Position numbers and translations under genes: made by a program
Source of the DNA: Vanrija pseudolonga
Lineage: Eukaryota; Basidiomycota; Tremellomycetes; Trichosporonales; Trichosporonaceae
Length of the DNA: 64,000 nt
Assembly (NCBI RefSeq): GCF_020906515.1
Contig: NC_085850.1
Span: forward strand, 2,666,001 to 2,730,000
Direction of reading: 5' to 3'
The notes under the pieces: generated by a model
Database searches by the model: none
Told to the model about the DNA's origin: nothing
The model's input: the letters and a program-made list of their open reading frames with translations, nothing else
Part shown: one piece after another, positions 1 through 10,854 of the stretch
Position numbering within the stretch: position 1 is the first letter of the stretch
Layout of the letters: every line of letters begins with the position of its first letter

Positions 1-1
1 T

Positions 2-1383
2 GTTCTGTGGGCCGGCGCACTCCGGCTCCTCGGCACCGGCATCGAGCCGTTCGGCAAGGAGTTCGGCTTCGGCGAGTCGGTCACCTTCAAGGAGATGAAG
101 GCTGCATACTGGCCCGTCTGGCGCGTAGACCTCATGGCCGAGGGCACCGTTGAGAAGAACTATGGCGTCGAGGAGTCGAAGGCCTGGCTGTCGGTCCGGG
201 AGGGCTACATCCCGGGTGAGTTTGCAGCTTGTCGGCAACAACTGACTCCCCCCAGGTAACCCCTTTGCCCCCCTCTCGTACCTGTCGTACGCTGTGCCCC
301 CACTGCCCGACGAGCTCCCAACCTACGACCCGTCGCGGGATCTCAAGCAGCTTGGTGACGGCTACGATATCGTCCCTGTGCCGTTCACCGTCTCACCCTT
401 GGGTATGCTCGACAAGATCCGTCGTGAGATTGGCCGGAAGCGCGTCTTCAACGGCATTCGGGTCGACGAGTCCAAGTGGAAGGAGCAATTGGTGCGTGCA
501 TAATGGGGTTCATCCTAACAGTACAGTTCGCAGCCTACCCTCTTCTCTTCCCCATGTACATTGCCGAGTTTGAGGTCAACATCGAGGGCAAGGACAAGCG
601 GACATACCAGATCATTATGGATGCTCATGACGAGAATGTGAGTGCGCAGTACAGCAGACATGGCTCACACTCCCAGCCTGGAAAATGCCGTGTTAGCTTC
701 CCCCCACCAGACGAGATGCGCGAAAGGTGGGCCGGCGCGCGCCCCGGCGAAACCGAGGACTACTCTGACGACCCTCGCAGTGGACGCCTGGCCAACAACT
801 ACTACGTCAACCCTGCGACGTTCCTCCCAACGACACATCTCATTATTCCCTCCTTGTCCTTGGAGAACATGGGCGGCGTGAGCCTTGCGGCCGGGGTCTC
901 GACCGCGTACAGCCACTGGATGTCGCCCGGCCCTACCGGTGACTCGATCCCGCCTTCGCCCACGCTTTCAGTCGCGGAGAACGGACCGGAGGTTGACTGG
1001 TCCGACCCACGGATACAGAGCTGGGCGAGTGACGAGCGTATCCAGAACGGCGAGTACCTTGAGATGTCGCTCGAGACAACCAAGGCGATCGGCGCGTTCG
1101 AGGTGGGTTGACGACATGCCTGCTCTGCTGACACTCAAAGGCCATGAACCAGCTTACGAGCGGGCTCCCTGACCAAGGCAAGGGCAAGGTCATGGTCGGC
1201 GGCCAGCTGAGCCGTGGCAAGCGGCCAGAGTTCCGCCCCGTCGACGAGGTGCGCGGGGAGATGGAGGAGGCGATCCAGCAGCAGCGGGACGAGGTGGCCA
1301 AGCTCAAGCCGCAGTGGCTGGTCGACTTTGAGTCCAAGTCGGAGAAGACGAATGAGACAAAGGAGACGGCGGCGGAGGAGTGA
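2..1383 (+). CDS. Conserved fungal protein, 3' part only
   Basis: The gene enters from the left edge; the first complete codon in frame is at position 2. Visible exons are 2-215, 256-491, 527-637, 677-1102 and 1141-1383 (TGA). Introns are 35-40 nt, all GT-AG; the last ends AAG rather than CAG. About 409 residues are visible. Near the start there is a W-P-V-W-R-V-D segment, then a run rich in Pro, Leu and Tyr (PPLPDELPTYDPSRDL) and PLLFPMYIAEF. The tail is charged and Lys/Glu-rich. I do not recognise the family. The aromatic N-terminal part looks conserved and the C-terminus looks disordered. No catalytic motif or clear membrane segment is seen. The gene reads toward ROT1, 1.1 kb downstream. 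Confidence is high that it codes, low on function. Confidence 0.75.
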
Positions 1384-2507
1384 AGGGGGGTGTCGGTAGC
1401 GCGCTCACAGTCATTGATTGCACAAACAACTATCTATCGCATGCAGCATCTGCCTCGAGCGAGCGAGCCACAGTGCCACCCTCGGGGTTATCGGTCTCTG
1501 ACCGTGTGGCACCTCGTTGAAGCACTGCCAAGGTGTCTGTCTTGCTTTTCAGGGTAATTTTTCAGTGAATTCAGGATCCCACTGTGGTCAATGGGTGTGT
1601 GGGTGGCAAGGGAAAAACTTTTGGCAGCCAAAACGGTCACTTTGCTCGGGAATTGTGCCCGCGAAGGGCAGGGCGAGTTTGGGGGAAGATGCCCTGAGAA
1701 ACAAGTGTGACGCTGCTCTGCCACAGTGCTTGTGCGCCCGCGTCGCAAGCCAAGCTGCAGACAGTTCTGCTCCCTTCCCTCTCGTCCCCGACTGTCGTTC
1801 CTCTCGTCTCGTCCTCTCTTGCTGCTGCTGTCGCCGTTGTCGTCGTCGTCGTCCACTGTCACACACACACACACGCACTGCGCACACCACCCACAGCCCC
1901 CACACTGCTGCTCAACGACGAACCACTAAGCTGGGCAACATTCAAGCATACCACACTCTTTCTACTCCTTTTTTGCTTTGCTTGCCTTGCTTGTTCTTTG
2001 TCCCCCCCTCCACCCCCTTCCTCGCCTTCCTCTTTGCCAGACCTCTCTGTTTGGGCTGGCTGGATTGACAAACATCCCGCCCACCCGTCTGCCGCTGCAA
2101 CAACAAAGGCCCCACCCCGCCCGCCCGCCTGCCTAGCCTTTTGCCCAGCAGCTGCCCCCGAAACGCCCAGCCCTGGCATTCCTACACTGCCCCCGCCGTC
2201 CGCAGGTCGCGTCTTCTTGTCCCGCCACCTAACAGTGTCCTGCCCGTTTCGCATTCTTGCTTGCTGCACATCACACTTGCAATCCATCCTTCCCTTCCTC
2301 CATCAATCACTCACTTGCAACAACGACGACGCACACGCGCTTTGACCTCGTCCCATTTTTCGGCTCGTGCAACATCGACATTGTCCATCAGCAGTGACCA
2401 CCCCACAAATCCACTCGCCGTCGAGCGCAGCACAACACCTTCCACCACCACCAACACCACCACCCTTTACCCCCGTTCGCAGTCGAACCACACCCCGGCG
2501 CCCAACA
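1384..2507. other. Intergenic region and ROT1 promoter/leader
   Basis: No gene is seen. The right part is very pyrimidine-rich on the + strand (about 1770-2300), as expected for a fungal promoter and 5' leader. It carries a short AC repeat at 1861-1874. Long open frames here are low-complexity Ser/Pro/Leu products and look non-coding. Confidence 0.6.
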
Positions 2508-3346
2508 ATGCGCTTCACGCTCACCGCTACTGCCTTGTTGGCATCGCTGTTCTCGGCCAACGCCCAGAACTTCAACAACAACGTGACGGGCATTGAGGGA
2601 ACATGGAGCACTGGTAGCGGAGCAGTGTCTACTGGCGGAGTAAGTGCCTGCGGGCATACAGCTGCGTGACCGCGCGCGCCGTTGTTGACACGTACCAGCA
2701 AATCTGCATCCCCGGCACACTCGAGACGACGACCTTTACCTACCCAAACAACACGGGCATTTCGTACGCCTTGTGAGTGGAGAGTGGAGCGCGACGCGTG
2801 TGCAGCAGGGACTGTTGCTGATGCTGCGGCAGCACGGAGGATGGTTTCTTCGAGGAGGTCCGCTACCGCTACAACGCCAACGCGACCAACCCCCAGTGCA
2901 TCACGGGATTCATCAGCTGGCAGCACGGCACCTACACCTTCAACGGCGACGGACTGACCTTGACACCGTTCCAGTCTGACGGTCGTATCCAGGTGCAGGA
3001 CCCCTGTGCCGCTGTCACCAACCAGATCACCTACTACAACAACGTGGTACGTATGCGCGCGCCATTTGGGCGCCTCCTGGGCGTTGTTGGGCGTAGCTGA
3101 CAGGATTTGCAGATGCAGATGAAGAACTGGGCCATCATTGTCGACCCCTTGACGGCGCGCTACACGCTCAACCTCAACCAGTTCGACGGCGCCCCCCTTC
3201 CCCCAATGTACCTCATTGCCAAGCCCCCGAACATGCTGCCAACGCACACGCTCACCGGCACCAACTCGTCTGGCCAGACCTCGACAAGGAGGCGTCGCTC
3301 GGTCACTTCGCTCCTCAAGCAACTTGTCAAGGGCGAGTCAGAGTAG
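2508..3346 (+). CDS. ROT1: ROT1-like ER chaperone
   Basis: Four exons: 2508-2639, 2699-2772, 2833-3046 and 3113-3346, giving 217 residues. The start is the first ATG after the pyrimidine leader and opens a signal peptide (MRFTLTATALLASLFSANA). The mature part carries the Rot1 signatures in order: IEGTWSTGSGAVSTG, ISYAFTEDGFFEEV, a QHGTY block, SDGR followed by DPC, and DGAPLPPMYL then LPT near the end. In yeast Rot1 is an essential ER protein that helps fold cell-wall and glycosylation factors such as Kre6. Several NxT/S sequons are present (near residues 25 and 60, and in the tail). The C-terminus is basic (RRRRS), with no clear membrane anchor after it. Acceptors are CAG and all introns are GT-AG. 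The family assignment is strong because block order and total length fit. Confidence 0.92.
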
Positions 3347-4151
3347 GCTCCCAGAACACTAGACCGCGTGCGACCGCCAAGAGACGTCCCAAACAAGCGG
3401 CTGGGGATAGACCTACCCAGCTGCTTTAGCATTGCCTCCCCCTCCTCGGCATGGTAGCCAGCTTGTCCTGGCGACACGACGACCACCTCCCACTACCCCC
3501 CACGGACTCATGATTCACGCAGCATCTGCCCTGTTCTCGCTACTCGAGCTTGGGCATCCCTTACACCTCATCTCTCGGCGGCGCCGCACATATACCCCCT
3601 CTTTCCCAGCGCTCAAGCCTGCTATTGTCTGAGATGCATGTGGCACATTTAGCATAACGAAATAAAGGGGACGGACGTGGTAGTTGTGATGAGCAAGACC
3701 AAACACTGATAAAGTGACCGTGCACTCGAGGCGCGTGCGACAAGTGACCGTCGCGCCAAATATAGCAGCGAACGGAACAGCCAGCTAGCTCATTGGGACT
3801 GGTAAACCAACCAGTTCGCTGCGCTCGCACCAGCCTTTTGTCACGCGATCGATGCGAGAGACGAGGAGCACAGCGCGCAGTGTACGCAGCATACGTATGC
3901 GACAGCTGCTGTGCACACGCTGTTGCGAGGCTGCATGCAACAAGGCTGCACAGATAGACATGCTGGCCGTTGCGTGCCGAACACCGCACTGCACGCTGAC
4001 CAGTTCCCACCACGATGCCGTCCGGGTCACGGGATCAAATCCACGCGAGCACCATGCCTTCATGACGCCAGATGAAAGTCAATGTTGTTGTTGCAACAGA
4101 CTGTCCAAGGCCGCATCCAACTTTGGCTACAAACTCAACTACTACAACACG
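3347..4151. other. Intergenic region upstream of TFC6
   Basis: No gene is supported. There is a short perfect hairpin (ACTGGT/ACCAGT) near 3798-3816 and an AATAAA-like string near 3660. An in-frame stretch upstream of the TFC6 ATG at 4152 contains other possible starts, but it looks like leader sequence. Confidence 0.5.
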
Positions 4152-6868
4152 ATGGTCTCACTTCGGACGCGCGGCGCGCGCGTATCCTACACCAACGTGG
4201 CCGAGGGGCTACAAGAGCTTGAGGACGACGCGCCAGCGCCTGGCTCTCCGCTCTCGTCTGGGAACTCGAGCGCCTTTGAGCCTGGCGAGGCCGAGGGGTC
4301 GGGCGAGAGAGACAGAGACGACGCCGACGACCTCGAGCTCGAGGTCGAGACCGAGCCGGAAGTCAAGCGCGAGCCCAAGACACCTGGGCGGAAGCCCCGC
4401 GGTGGGAAAGCTGCGGCCAGCAAGCGCCGCACGCCTGGAGGAACACCTGCGCCGGCTGCCGACACGCCGAAGGCGCGCCGCCCGGAAACGAAGCGCGGAG
4501 ACGTGACCAAAGTCGACCTCGGCACGGGCACCCGCTCAACAGAGAAAGCCTACGTGCGCTCGTCGCTCAACGCCTTCCCGACAGCGTACCGCAACCTCCT
4601 CCGCGACAGCTCGCAGGCGCTGGCGAGGGGCTCGGGGGGCCGCGTGAGCCAAGTACAGGACCGTACGATCCGGAGTGCGCGCCTCGTCACTACGTTTCCT
4701 CCAGGACCGATGCTCCCCTTCAGCACGAAGCTGGCCGCTGCGCCGAAGCCGCGAGCGCGGTCCGAGGTCGTCGTGGAGGCCTTTGGCGGCAGCGTGTCGG
4801 AGCAGATTGAGCGCCGGCGCACGGCCGCGCGCGAGACGGCCAAGGAGGTCGGCGTGCACATCCCCTGGGCCGCGTGGCGCGGAGAAGGGTGGTGGCCTGA
4901 GCTGTGTAGTAGCGGTAAGGGCAAAGGCAAGGCCGTGGACGACGGGCTGCCCGACGGCTGGAGGCTGCGCGAGGACATCAACTTTGGCCTGCCGCGCGCG
5001 CTGGCCAGCGAGATTGCAGAGAGGTGAGAACTGAGTGTGCCACCTTCAATACTGACGACGTAGCGATGGGAGGGCGTACGCCGCACCCTCGGACCCCGTG
5101 GTGCTGTACTTTGGCCCGATGGGCGCGCAGCGGCGGCTCGCGATGGCCCAATTTGACGCACAGCACATTGGTGGGTTGGAAGATCCGGCAAAGCTAACCC
5201 TGCAGAGAGCCCAACAGACATCGCACGCGGGTTCATCCTTGCTGCCGGCGGACCGGTGTGGGGGCTCGACTGGTGCCCGTACCCCGAGCGCCTGGGGCAA
5301 GGATCAAACTACGCCCAGTACATCGCCGTCGGGACACTGCCGCCCGGCTTTGACCCGCGCATTGGCGAGCGCGTGGCGCACAACGTGCCCGGCAGTATTC
5401 AGATCTGGTCGGTCGTGGAGCCTGACGCGTCAGCTACGGAGCTGCCTGAGGGGCGCGCGGCGTGCGAGGTCGTACTCTGCATCGACGGCGGGCCGGTCAC
5501 GGAGCTCAAGTGGATGCCTATCGGTGGCTGGGACGAGCTGAGCGGCGGCGACGGACTGCCAAAGCTCGGCGTGGTGGCTGCTGTTCAGGCCAGTGGCGGC
5601 GTGTCGCTGTACGCTGTGCCCAGCCCACTTGCGCTGCGAGCTGCGTCGGGACGGAAGGACGGCCCGATTTATGGTGAGTGTGGTGCAACGGGCAGTGCTG
5701 ACACGCGCAGTCCGCGCCGAGCCCGTCGTCCGCCTCGATATCCCCGACGCCACAGCCACGTGCATAGACTGGATGTCGGGCAGCCGCATCGCCATGGGCT
5801 TATCAAACGGTAGGTATGATAAGCCGGGTGGGCTAACTGGAACCCAGGCCACATAGCCGTGTTTGATGTCCTCGACTTCGGGCCCGACGGTAGCAGCCGG
5901 TACACACCCGACCCTCTGCCCTCGGTCTACACCTACATCGCGCTATCCGCCATCCGATCTATTGCGGCAGCGCGGTGCGCGCCTGGTGATGGTGAAGGCG
6001 AGCCAGACTACTCTGGAGACGCGCCATACATCTTCTTCGCGTCATACGACGGTTCCAGCGGCATGGTCGATGTACGCGACCCGGGAGTCACGATCGATCA
6101 CAATCGAGCCCGTCGTGAGTCGCCTGTGCCTGTTTCGATCTCTGACTCCAGTGCCCTGCATGGCTGTCGCTTGGTCGTCACAGGTGTCGACCCCGGTGTA
6201 CGCCGACATTGACTACCTCGTCGTCCTTGCTCAGATGCGCACGGCCCTTGGCCCAGCTACCTACTACCTATCGCCTCACCGTGGCCCCATCTGGGTATGT
6301 GTCGTGTTTACGCGTCGGCTAGCCGAAGCCTTTGCTGAATCGGATGCAGAGCATTGGCACTTCAGATTACCACACGATGGTCGCCTCTGGGTCAAGTGAC
6401 GGTGCAGTCAACGTAACGACGACCTCGACCGGCTTCTGGCGGCGAAAACAGGCGGTACGTCATAGCTGGCCGACGGCGTACCTGCCCATCACATGATACA
6501 GCGGCTGACGGTTGCCCCAGGGCATGAACTTCCAAATCATGTACGAGGTCGACTATGACGAGCACACTGGCGAGTACCGAATGAGCGAGGGTTTCCTCCC
6601 CGAGTCGATGGGGCTCGAGGACGCGAACAGCAAGAACAAGAAGAACCAGCAATTCCGCCCTTCAAAGGCGGATGCTGAGGCCCCAACCGATGGGGAAGTG
6701 GGGTACATCAAGGTTGCGATGTGGCCCAAGCAGGTTGGCATCCACCGCGTCACCTGGCAGAGCGGCGGCGGCATCGAACGCGCGGGGTGGCTCGCGTCGG
6801 CAGGGTACAGTGGCATCGTTCGGGTCGAGTCGGTGCGTGGCCGATACATGTTCGGTGACGGGCCATGA
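4152..6868 (+). CDS. TFC6: TFIIIC subunit, Tfc6/GTF3C2-like WD40 protein
   Basis: Eight exons: 4152-5023, 5064-5170, 5206-5673, 5711-5809, 5848-6114, 6152-6294, 6350-6454 and 6521-6868, giving 802 residues. The first ~120 residues are acidic and disordered, then a basic patch (GRKPRGGKAAASKRR) follows that could touch DNA. From about residue 330 there is a WD40-type propeller with the family mark GGPVWGLDWCPYPE, then SIQIWSVV, ATCIDWMSG and an SYDG block. Tfc6 (tau91; human GTF3C2) is part of TFIIIC, which binds the B box of tRNA genes and recruits TFIIIB for Pol III. The fifth intron was placed at 6115-6151 because it has a TCTGAC branch and CAG acceptor and keeps frame; a longer alternative acceptor at 6183 does not. 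The C-terminal exon closes the propeller. Family call is good; subunit naming rests on remembered motifs. Confidence 0.8.
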
Positions 6869-7935
6869 TGGCGCCGGTGGGGGGCGCCGGTGGGAATCCG
6901 GCGGTAGGAACCGTAGCTGGCTGGCAGGAGACGGTTATCGGATCGGAACCGTGTGTATGCACGCCGAGTGTCTGTGGCCGGTGGGAGTTGGAGCGCTGGC
7001 CGTGCGTGCGGGTGGAACCATCCGGCCGTGCGCTGGATCGCGCTGGAAGCACAGCCGTTGAACCGTGCAGCTGGAACCTCGGTCTAGCGCCAGGTAGTCG
7101 GCGGCTAACGAGTGTCGGGTCGGGCTGGGTGGTCGACACGGTTCTGGACTGGACCGGATTTCGATTGTTCCCAGGCAGCGGCGCAGCGGCCAACAAGCTC
7201 ATGCACTCTTGCACGGTTCAGTAGCGAACGCCGCCGCGAGCGAGGGGCGAGAGATCGGAACCCGCGGCACGAACGGCAGGCAAGCAATCACACTCCATCA
7301 CGTGTACCGCCGACCGACGCTCCGACATCAAGTGGCCGCGCCCGCCTCTGCCCGTGGCCCGTGGCCGTCAATAGCCGCCGGAGTGACGGCCGGAGGGTTC
7401 CAGCGGGTGTGGTGGTCGACGACGTCGCCCAGGCCCTGTGGCTTACTGAAGGCTTGCTTGGCCCGCCAAAAGTAGAGCCACATGTTCGCTTTCTCAGGGC
7501 CGGCTGCCAGTTGGCCCTTGGCGCGCGGGCCAGAAGTGGCATGCTGTAAGGCGGCGGGCACTTGAGGCAGGCCTGGCTCACTGATTGCGCACCTCCATTC
7601 GCACCTGACCATGATCACTGATCGGACCGGGTCCCGCGCAAGTCAACTGACTTGCGGAGCAGCTGTTTGGCGTCGACAACCGCGCTCCCCATCTCTTTCG
7701 GAGCGGGGTCCGGAGGTGTCGAGCGCGACAGAGACATACTTAACCTCGAGCCCCGCATCCCCGGTTGCCCCACAACCCTCCACGGATCCCCGCGGCGACG
7801 AGCTAGCTTTGAACACTTTTCAAGGGCGACGACGGCGACACGCGATCAAGTTAAAGGAAGACAGGCAGGCAACACAAACTCCCGACGCCAACAAACAACC
7901 TTTCTTTTACCTACCCCACCACCACCGCTACCGCA
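6869..7935. other. Intergenic region, permease promoter
   Basis: No gene is supported. The stretch 6890-7090 holds several copies of GGAACC or close variants. A CACGTG core lies near 7300. I see no clear TATA box. Nitrogen-regulated permeases often use GATA-factor sites, but no convincing cluster is visible. Confidence 0.45.
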
Positions 7936-9555
7936 ATGTCCACACCATACGAGAAGGACAGGCCGCAGCACGCCGAGAATGCCGACCTCGAGCACGGCGA
8001 CATGGTCAAGGACCACACCCACACGGCCGGCGACATCAAGCACGGCGACCGCGCGCTCGCGTACATTGGCGACGAGCGCATCGACCTCACAGAAGAGGAC
8101 AACCGCCGTATCCGCCGCAAGACGGACAAGGTCATCCTGTCGATGCTGTGCTGGGTGTACTTTTTGCAGATTATCGACAAGTCGGTCCTTGGCCTCGGCA
8201 ACGTTTGGGGCCTGAGCAAGGACACCAACCTGCACGGCTCGCAGTACTCGACCATCTCGACCATGAACGCCATTGCCCAGCTCGCATGGCAGCCCTTCTC
8301 GTCGTACATCATCGTCCGCGTGCCGGCGCGTACCCTCATGACGGTGCTCTGCTTCGGCTGGGGAACCGCCCAGGCGTGCATGGCGGCCAGCCACAACTTT
8401 GGCGGTCTGATGGCGACCCGTTTCCTGCTTGGTCTCTTCGAGGCCGGATGTCTCCCTCTCTTCTCGGTCCTCACGGCCCAGTGGTACCGTCGCTCCGAGC
8501 AGCCCCTGCGTGTGGCGGCCTGGTACTCGACCAACGGTCTCGCGACCATCTTTGCGGCTCTCCTCTCCTGGGCGCTCGGCCACGTCAAGTCGGACAAGAT
8601 TCACGAGTGGCAGCTCCTCTTCATCATCGTCGGCGTCATCACCGTCTTCACCGCCCCCGTCATCTGGTTCATGGTCGACTCGGACATCCCGTCCGCCCGC
8701 TTCCTCACCGAGCAGGAGAAGGCCATGGCCATTGAGCGTCTTCGTGCCAACCAGACCGGTACCGGCTCGAACGAGTTCAAGTGGTCGCACGTCGGCGAGG
8801 CCTTCTACGACGTCAAGACCTACCTCTGGCTCTTCATGTCGCTCCTCCTCAACATCGGCGCGTCCGTCACCAACGCCTTCGGCCCCACCCTCATCAAGGG
8901 CTTCGGCTTCGACAACTACATCACTACGCTGCTCAACATGCCCTTCGGCTTCCTCCAGTTCCTGTGCATTCTCGCTGCGTCGTACGCTGCCCAGGTGTTC
9001 CGTATCAAGTCGGCCATCCTCGCGATTTTCGTCATCCCCGTCATTGTCGGCCTCGCGCTGCTCTTCTACGAAGGCACCCACGGCCTCCAGCAGGGTCCCC
9101 GTCTTGCCGGCTACTACCTTCTTGCGTTCCTCTTTGGCGGTAACCCGCTCATCGTGTCGTGGATGGTCGCCAACACTGGTGGCCAGACCAAGAAGACGGT
9201 CATCATCTCCATCTACAACGCCGGCGCGTCGGCAGGCAACATTATCGGCCCCCTCCTCTTCACCGACAAGGACAAGCCCGCCTACGTCCCCGGTGTCAAG
9301 GCCGTCCTCGGCATCTTCTGCGCGCTCCTCGGTGTGATCGGCTTCCAGGTCTTCTCCATCTTCACCCTCAACAAGGTCCGCCAGAAGCAGCGTGTCGCTT
9401 TCGGCAAGCCCAAGTTCATCAAGGACACGTCCATGAGCTCCAAGTACGAGGCGTTCGGCCAGGAGGACCAGGCCGGCGAGGGCCCCCGTCTTGGTCAGAA
9501 CGCGCTTCTCGATCTTACGGATTACAAGAACGACGAGTTTGTCTACGTTTACTAG
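7936..9555 (+). CDS. MFS permease, Dal5/anion:cation symporter family
   Basis: Single exon, 539 residues, the usual length for the fungal ACS (Dal5-like) branch of the major facilitator superfamily. The N-tail is hydrophilic. TM1 follows an RRKTD block and holds the family-typical WVYFLQIIDKSVLGLGNVWGL. TM4-5 contain RFLLGLFEAGCLPLFSVLTAQWY. A long central loop is rich in charged residues. The second half has GNPLIVSWMVANTGGQTKK and NAGASAGNIIGPLLF, both common in this family. Members import allantoate, nicotinate, pantothenate, biotin precursors or short peptides at the plasma membrane; the substrate cannot be read from sequence. The absence of introns is notable beside intron-rich neighbours but common in highly expressed transporters. 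Third positions are strongly C-biased, which suggests high expression. The start is the first ATG after an A/C-rich leader. Confidence 0.9.
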   Translation: MSTPYEKDRPQHAENADLEHGDMVKDHTHTAGDIKHGDRALAYIGDERIDLTEEDNRRIRRKTDKVILSMLCWVYFLQIIDKSVLGLGNVWGLSKDTNLHGSQYSTISTMNAIAQLAWQPFSSYIIVRVPARTLMTVLCFGWGTAQACMAASHNFGGLMATRFLLGLFEAGCLPLFSVLTAQWYRRSEQPLRVAAWYSTNGLATIFAALLSWALGHVKSDKIHEWQLLFIIVGVITVFTAPVIWFMVDSDIPSARFLTEQEKAMAIERLRANQTGTGSNEFKWSHVGEAFYDVKTYLWLFMSLLLNIGASVTNAFGPTLIKGFGFDNYITTLLNMPFGFLQFLCILAASYAAQVFRIKSAILAIFVIPVIVGLALLFYEGTHGLQQGPRLAGYYLLAFLFGGNPLIVSWMVANTGGQTKKTVIISIYNAGASAGNIIGPLLFTDKDKPAYVPGVKAVLGIFCALLGVIGFQVFSIFTLNKVRQKQRVAFGKPKFIKDTSMSSKYEAFGQEDQAGEGPRLGQNALLDLTDYKNDEFVYVY

Positions 9556-10854
9556 GTTGCGGATTTGTACGAGGGTTTAATGCATTGTAGCGTTTCAGAT
9601 CACCAGTGCGAGCGCGAGAGGGGAGGGGGAGAGACAAAGCGAGCCAACCTAATAACGATGGGCAAGTGCCACATGACTGTGCCACACGCCACAACCAACA
9701 TCCTCCCACGAAACAAGGCATCACGAGCCCTCAATAATATCATCATCACAGCGCCCGCCCAGCGCCTCGATGCCCAGTCAGTACCGGGGAATGGATTACT
9801 TGAGAGGCGTTAATACCGACCGGCCCAAGAACTGGGATCTGGCAAGTGGATCTACGACAGGGATCGGGCCCGCTACGCTCGGTAACCCCCACCTCCTTCT
9901 ACCCCCTCTGCTCCTTAAGCATAATTGCTCCGCCAATTCATACTAGCAGCAGCACATGACTGATCTGCGGTGGGGATTGTCGCGGGTTGAATGTTGGCGA
10001 GTGCGGCACCCACTGCACTTGGCTCCCTAGTCTGCGAGGGCAACTGCCGGGCACCGCTACTCCTCACTCTCACTCCTCACCACTTGCCACTTTCCACTCA
10101 CCACAGAGCTAGCCACTGCCTCCCCGAACGAATGCCCCCGTCGCCGCGGCGAATAAGCACACCATTGCCCCACCTCGCACCACCAGTCGGCACGGAACAC
10201 CTCCGCCAAGTCCCCGCTGGCGCCACCACCTTCCACCGGCCCTGCGCCATGCCCCGGACACCCGCATACCCCCGACACTGCGCAGAGCCCCGCCGGTGGG
10301 CACGTGGGCCCCGTGGTCTGGTCTGTCGACATGCGACGTCGCCGCTGCCGCCGCAGCCGCAGCCACCGGCGCCACGACCGAATGCCGCAGCGCAGGGACA
10401 ACGGCAACGGCAACTGCCACCGGCCGGCGGTGGCGGTTATCGACGGTAACCGCCTACAGCCGCCTCGTGCCTAGATTAGTAGCGCCCACCGCGCCGAGTG
10501 CCGATGCCGCACTGACCGGCCGGCCTACGTCGAACCGCGTCAAGCCAATGCCGCCCATGTGCTTGCGCATGCTTGCGGGCCGAGCGGGCGGCGATGACGG
10601 TTATAGCGCTGACGATGGTGCCAAGACCGGCAGCGTGCCAAGGTTGATGCATCTAGGTACCTCTACTGTATGCGGCACTGGCCACTTTTGGGTCGTTAGG
10701 TTCGTCACAGTCGTCATGTCTGGGTTGTTGTCGGGCCGGATCTCTATTATCATGCGGCTAGCAGTTAGGTGGGCACAGGTGAACGCCGTCGCGCGTCCAC
10801 TCCCGCTGTATCGATAGCCCACCCACCCACCGGCGCACCGGTCCAAGCCCCCGT
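9556..10854. other. Convergent intergenic region, no gene seen
   Basis: Lies between the 3' ends of the permease (+) and the disordered protein (-). Open frames here are Pro/Arg-rich and lack recognisable motifs or consistent splice signals. No RNA gene was identified. Confidence 0.45.

Noticed and set aside
2303-3322. 339-codon open frame antisense to ROT1
   Set aside because: Crosses ROT1 exons and introns and has no family likeness, while ROT1 matches its family well.
3797-3830. TAGCTCATTGGG plus hairpin resembling a tRNA A box and anticodon stem
   Set aside because: Too short for a tRNA, D stem does not pair and no T arm is present; treated as chance.
4020-4055. GGGATCAAATCC, a B-box-like string before TFC6
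   Set aside because: Only two or three T-stem pairs and no matching acceptor or A box upstream.
6115-6183. Longer 69-nt intron choice in TFC6
   Set aside because: It leaves the downstream WD40 frame out of phase; the 37-nt choice with TCTGAC and CAG keeps it.
7846-9081. 411-codon open frame antisense to the permease
   Set aside because: Same codon-bias artefact; Glu/Asp/Arg-rich mirror of membrane-protein codons.
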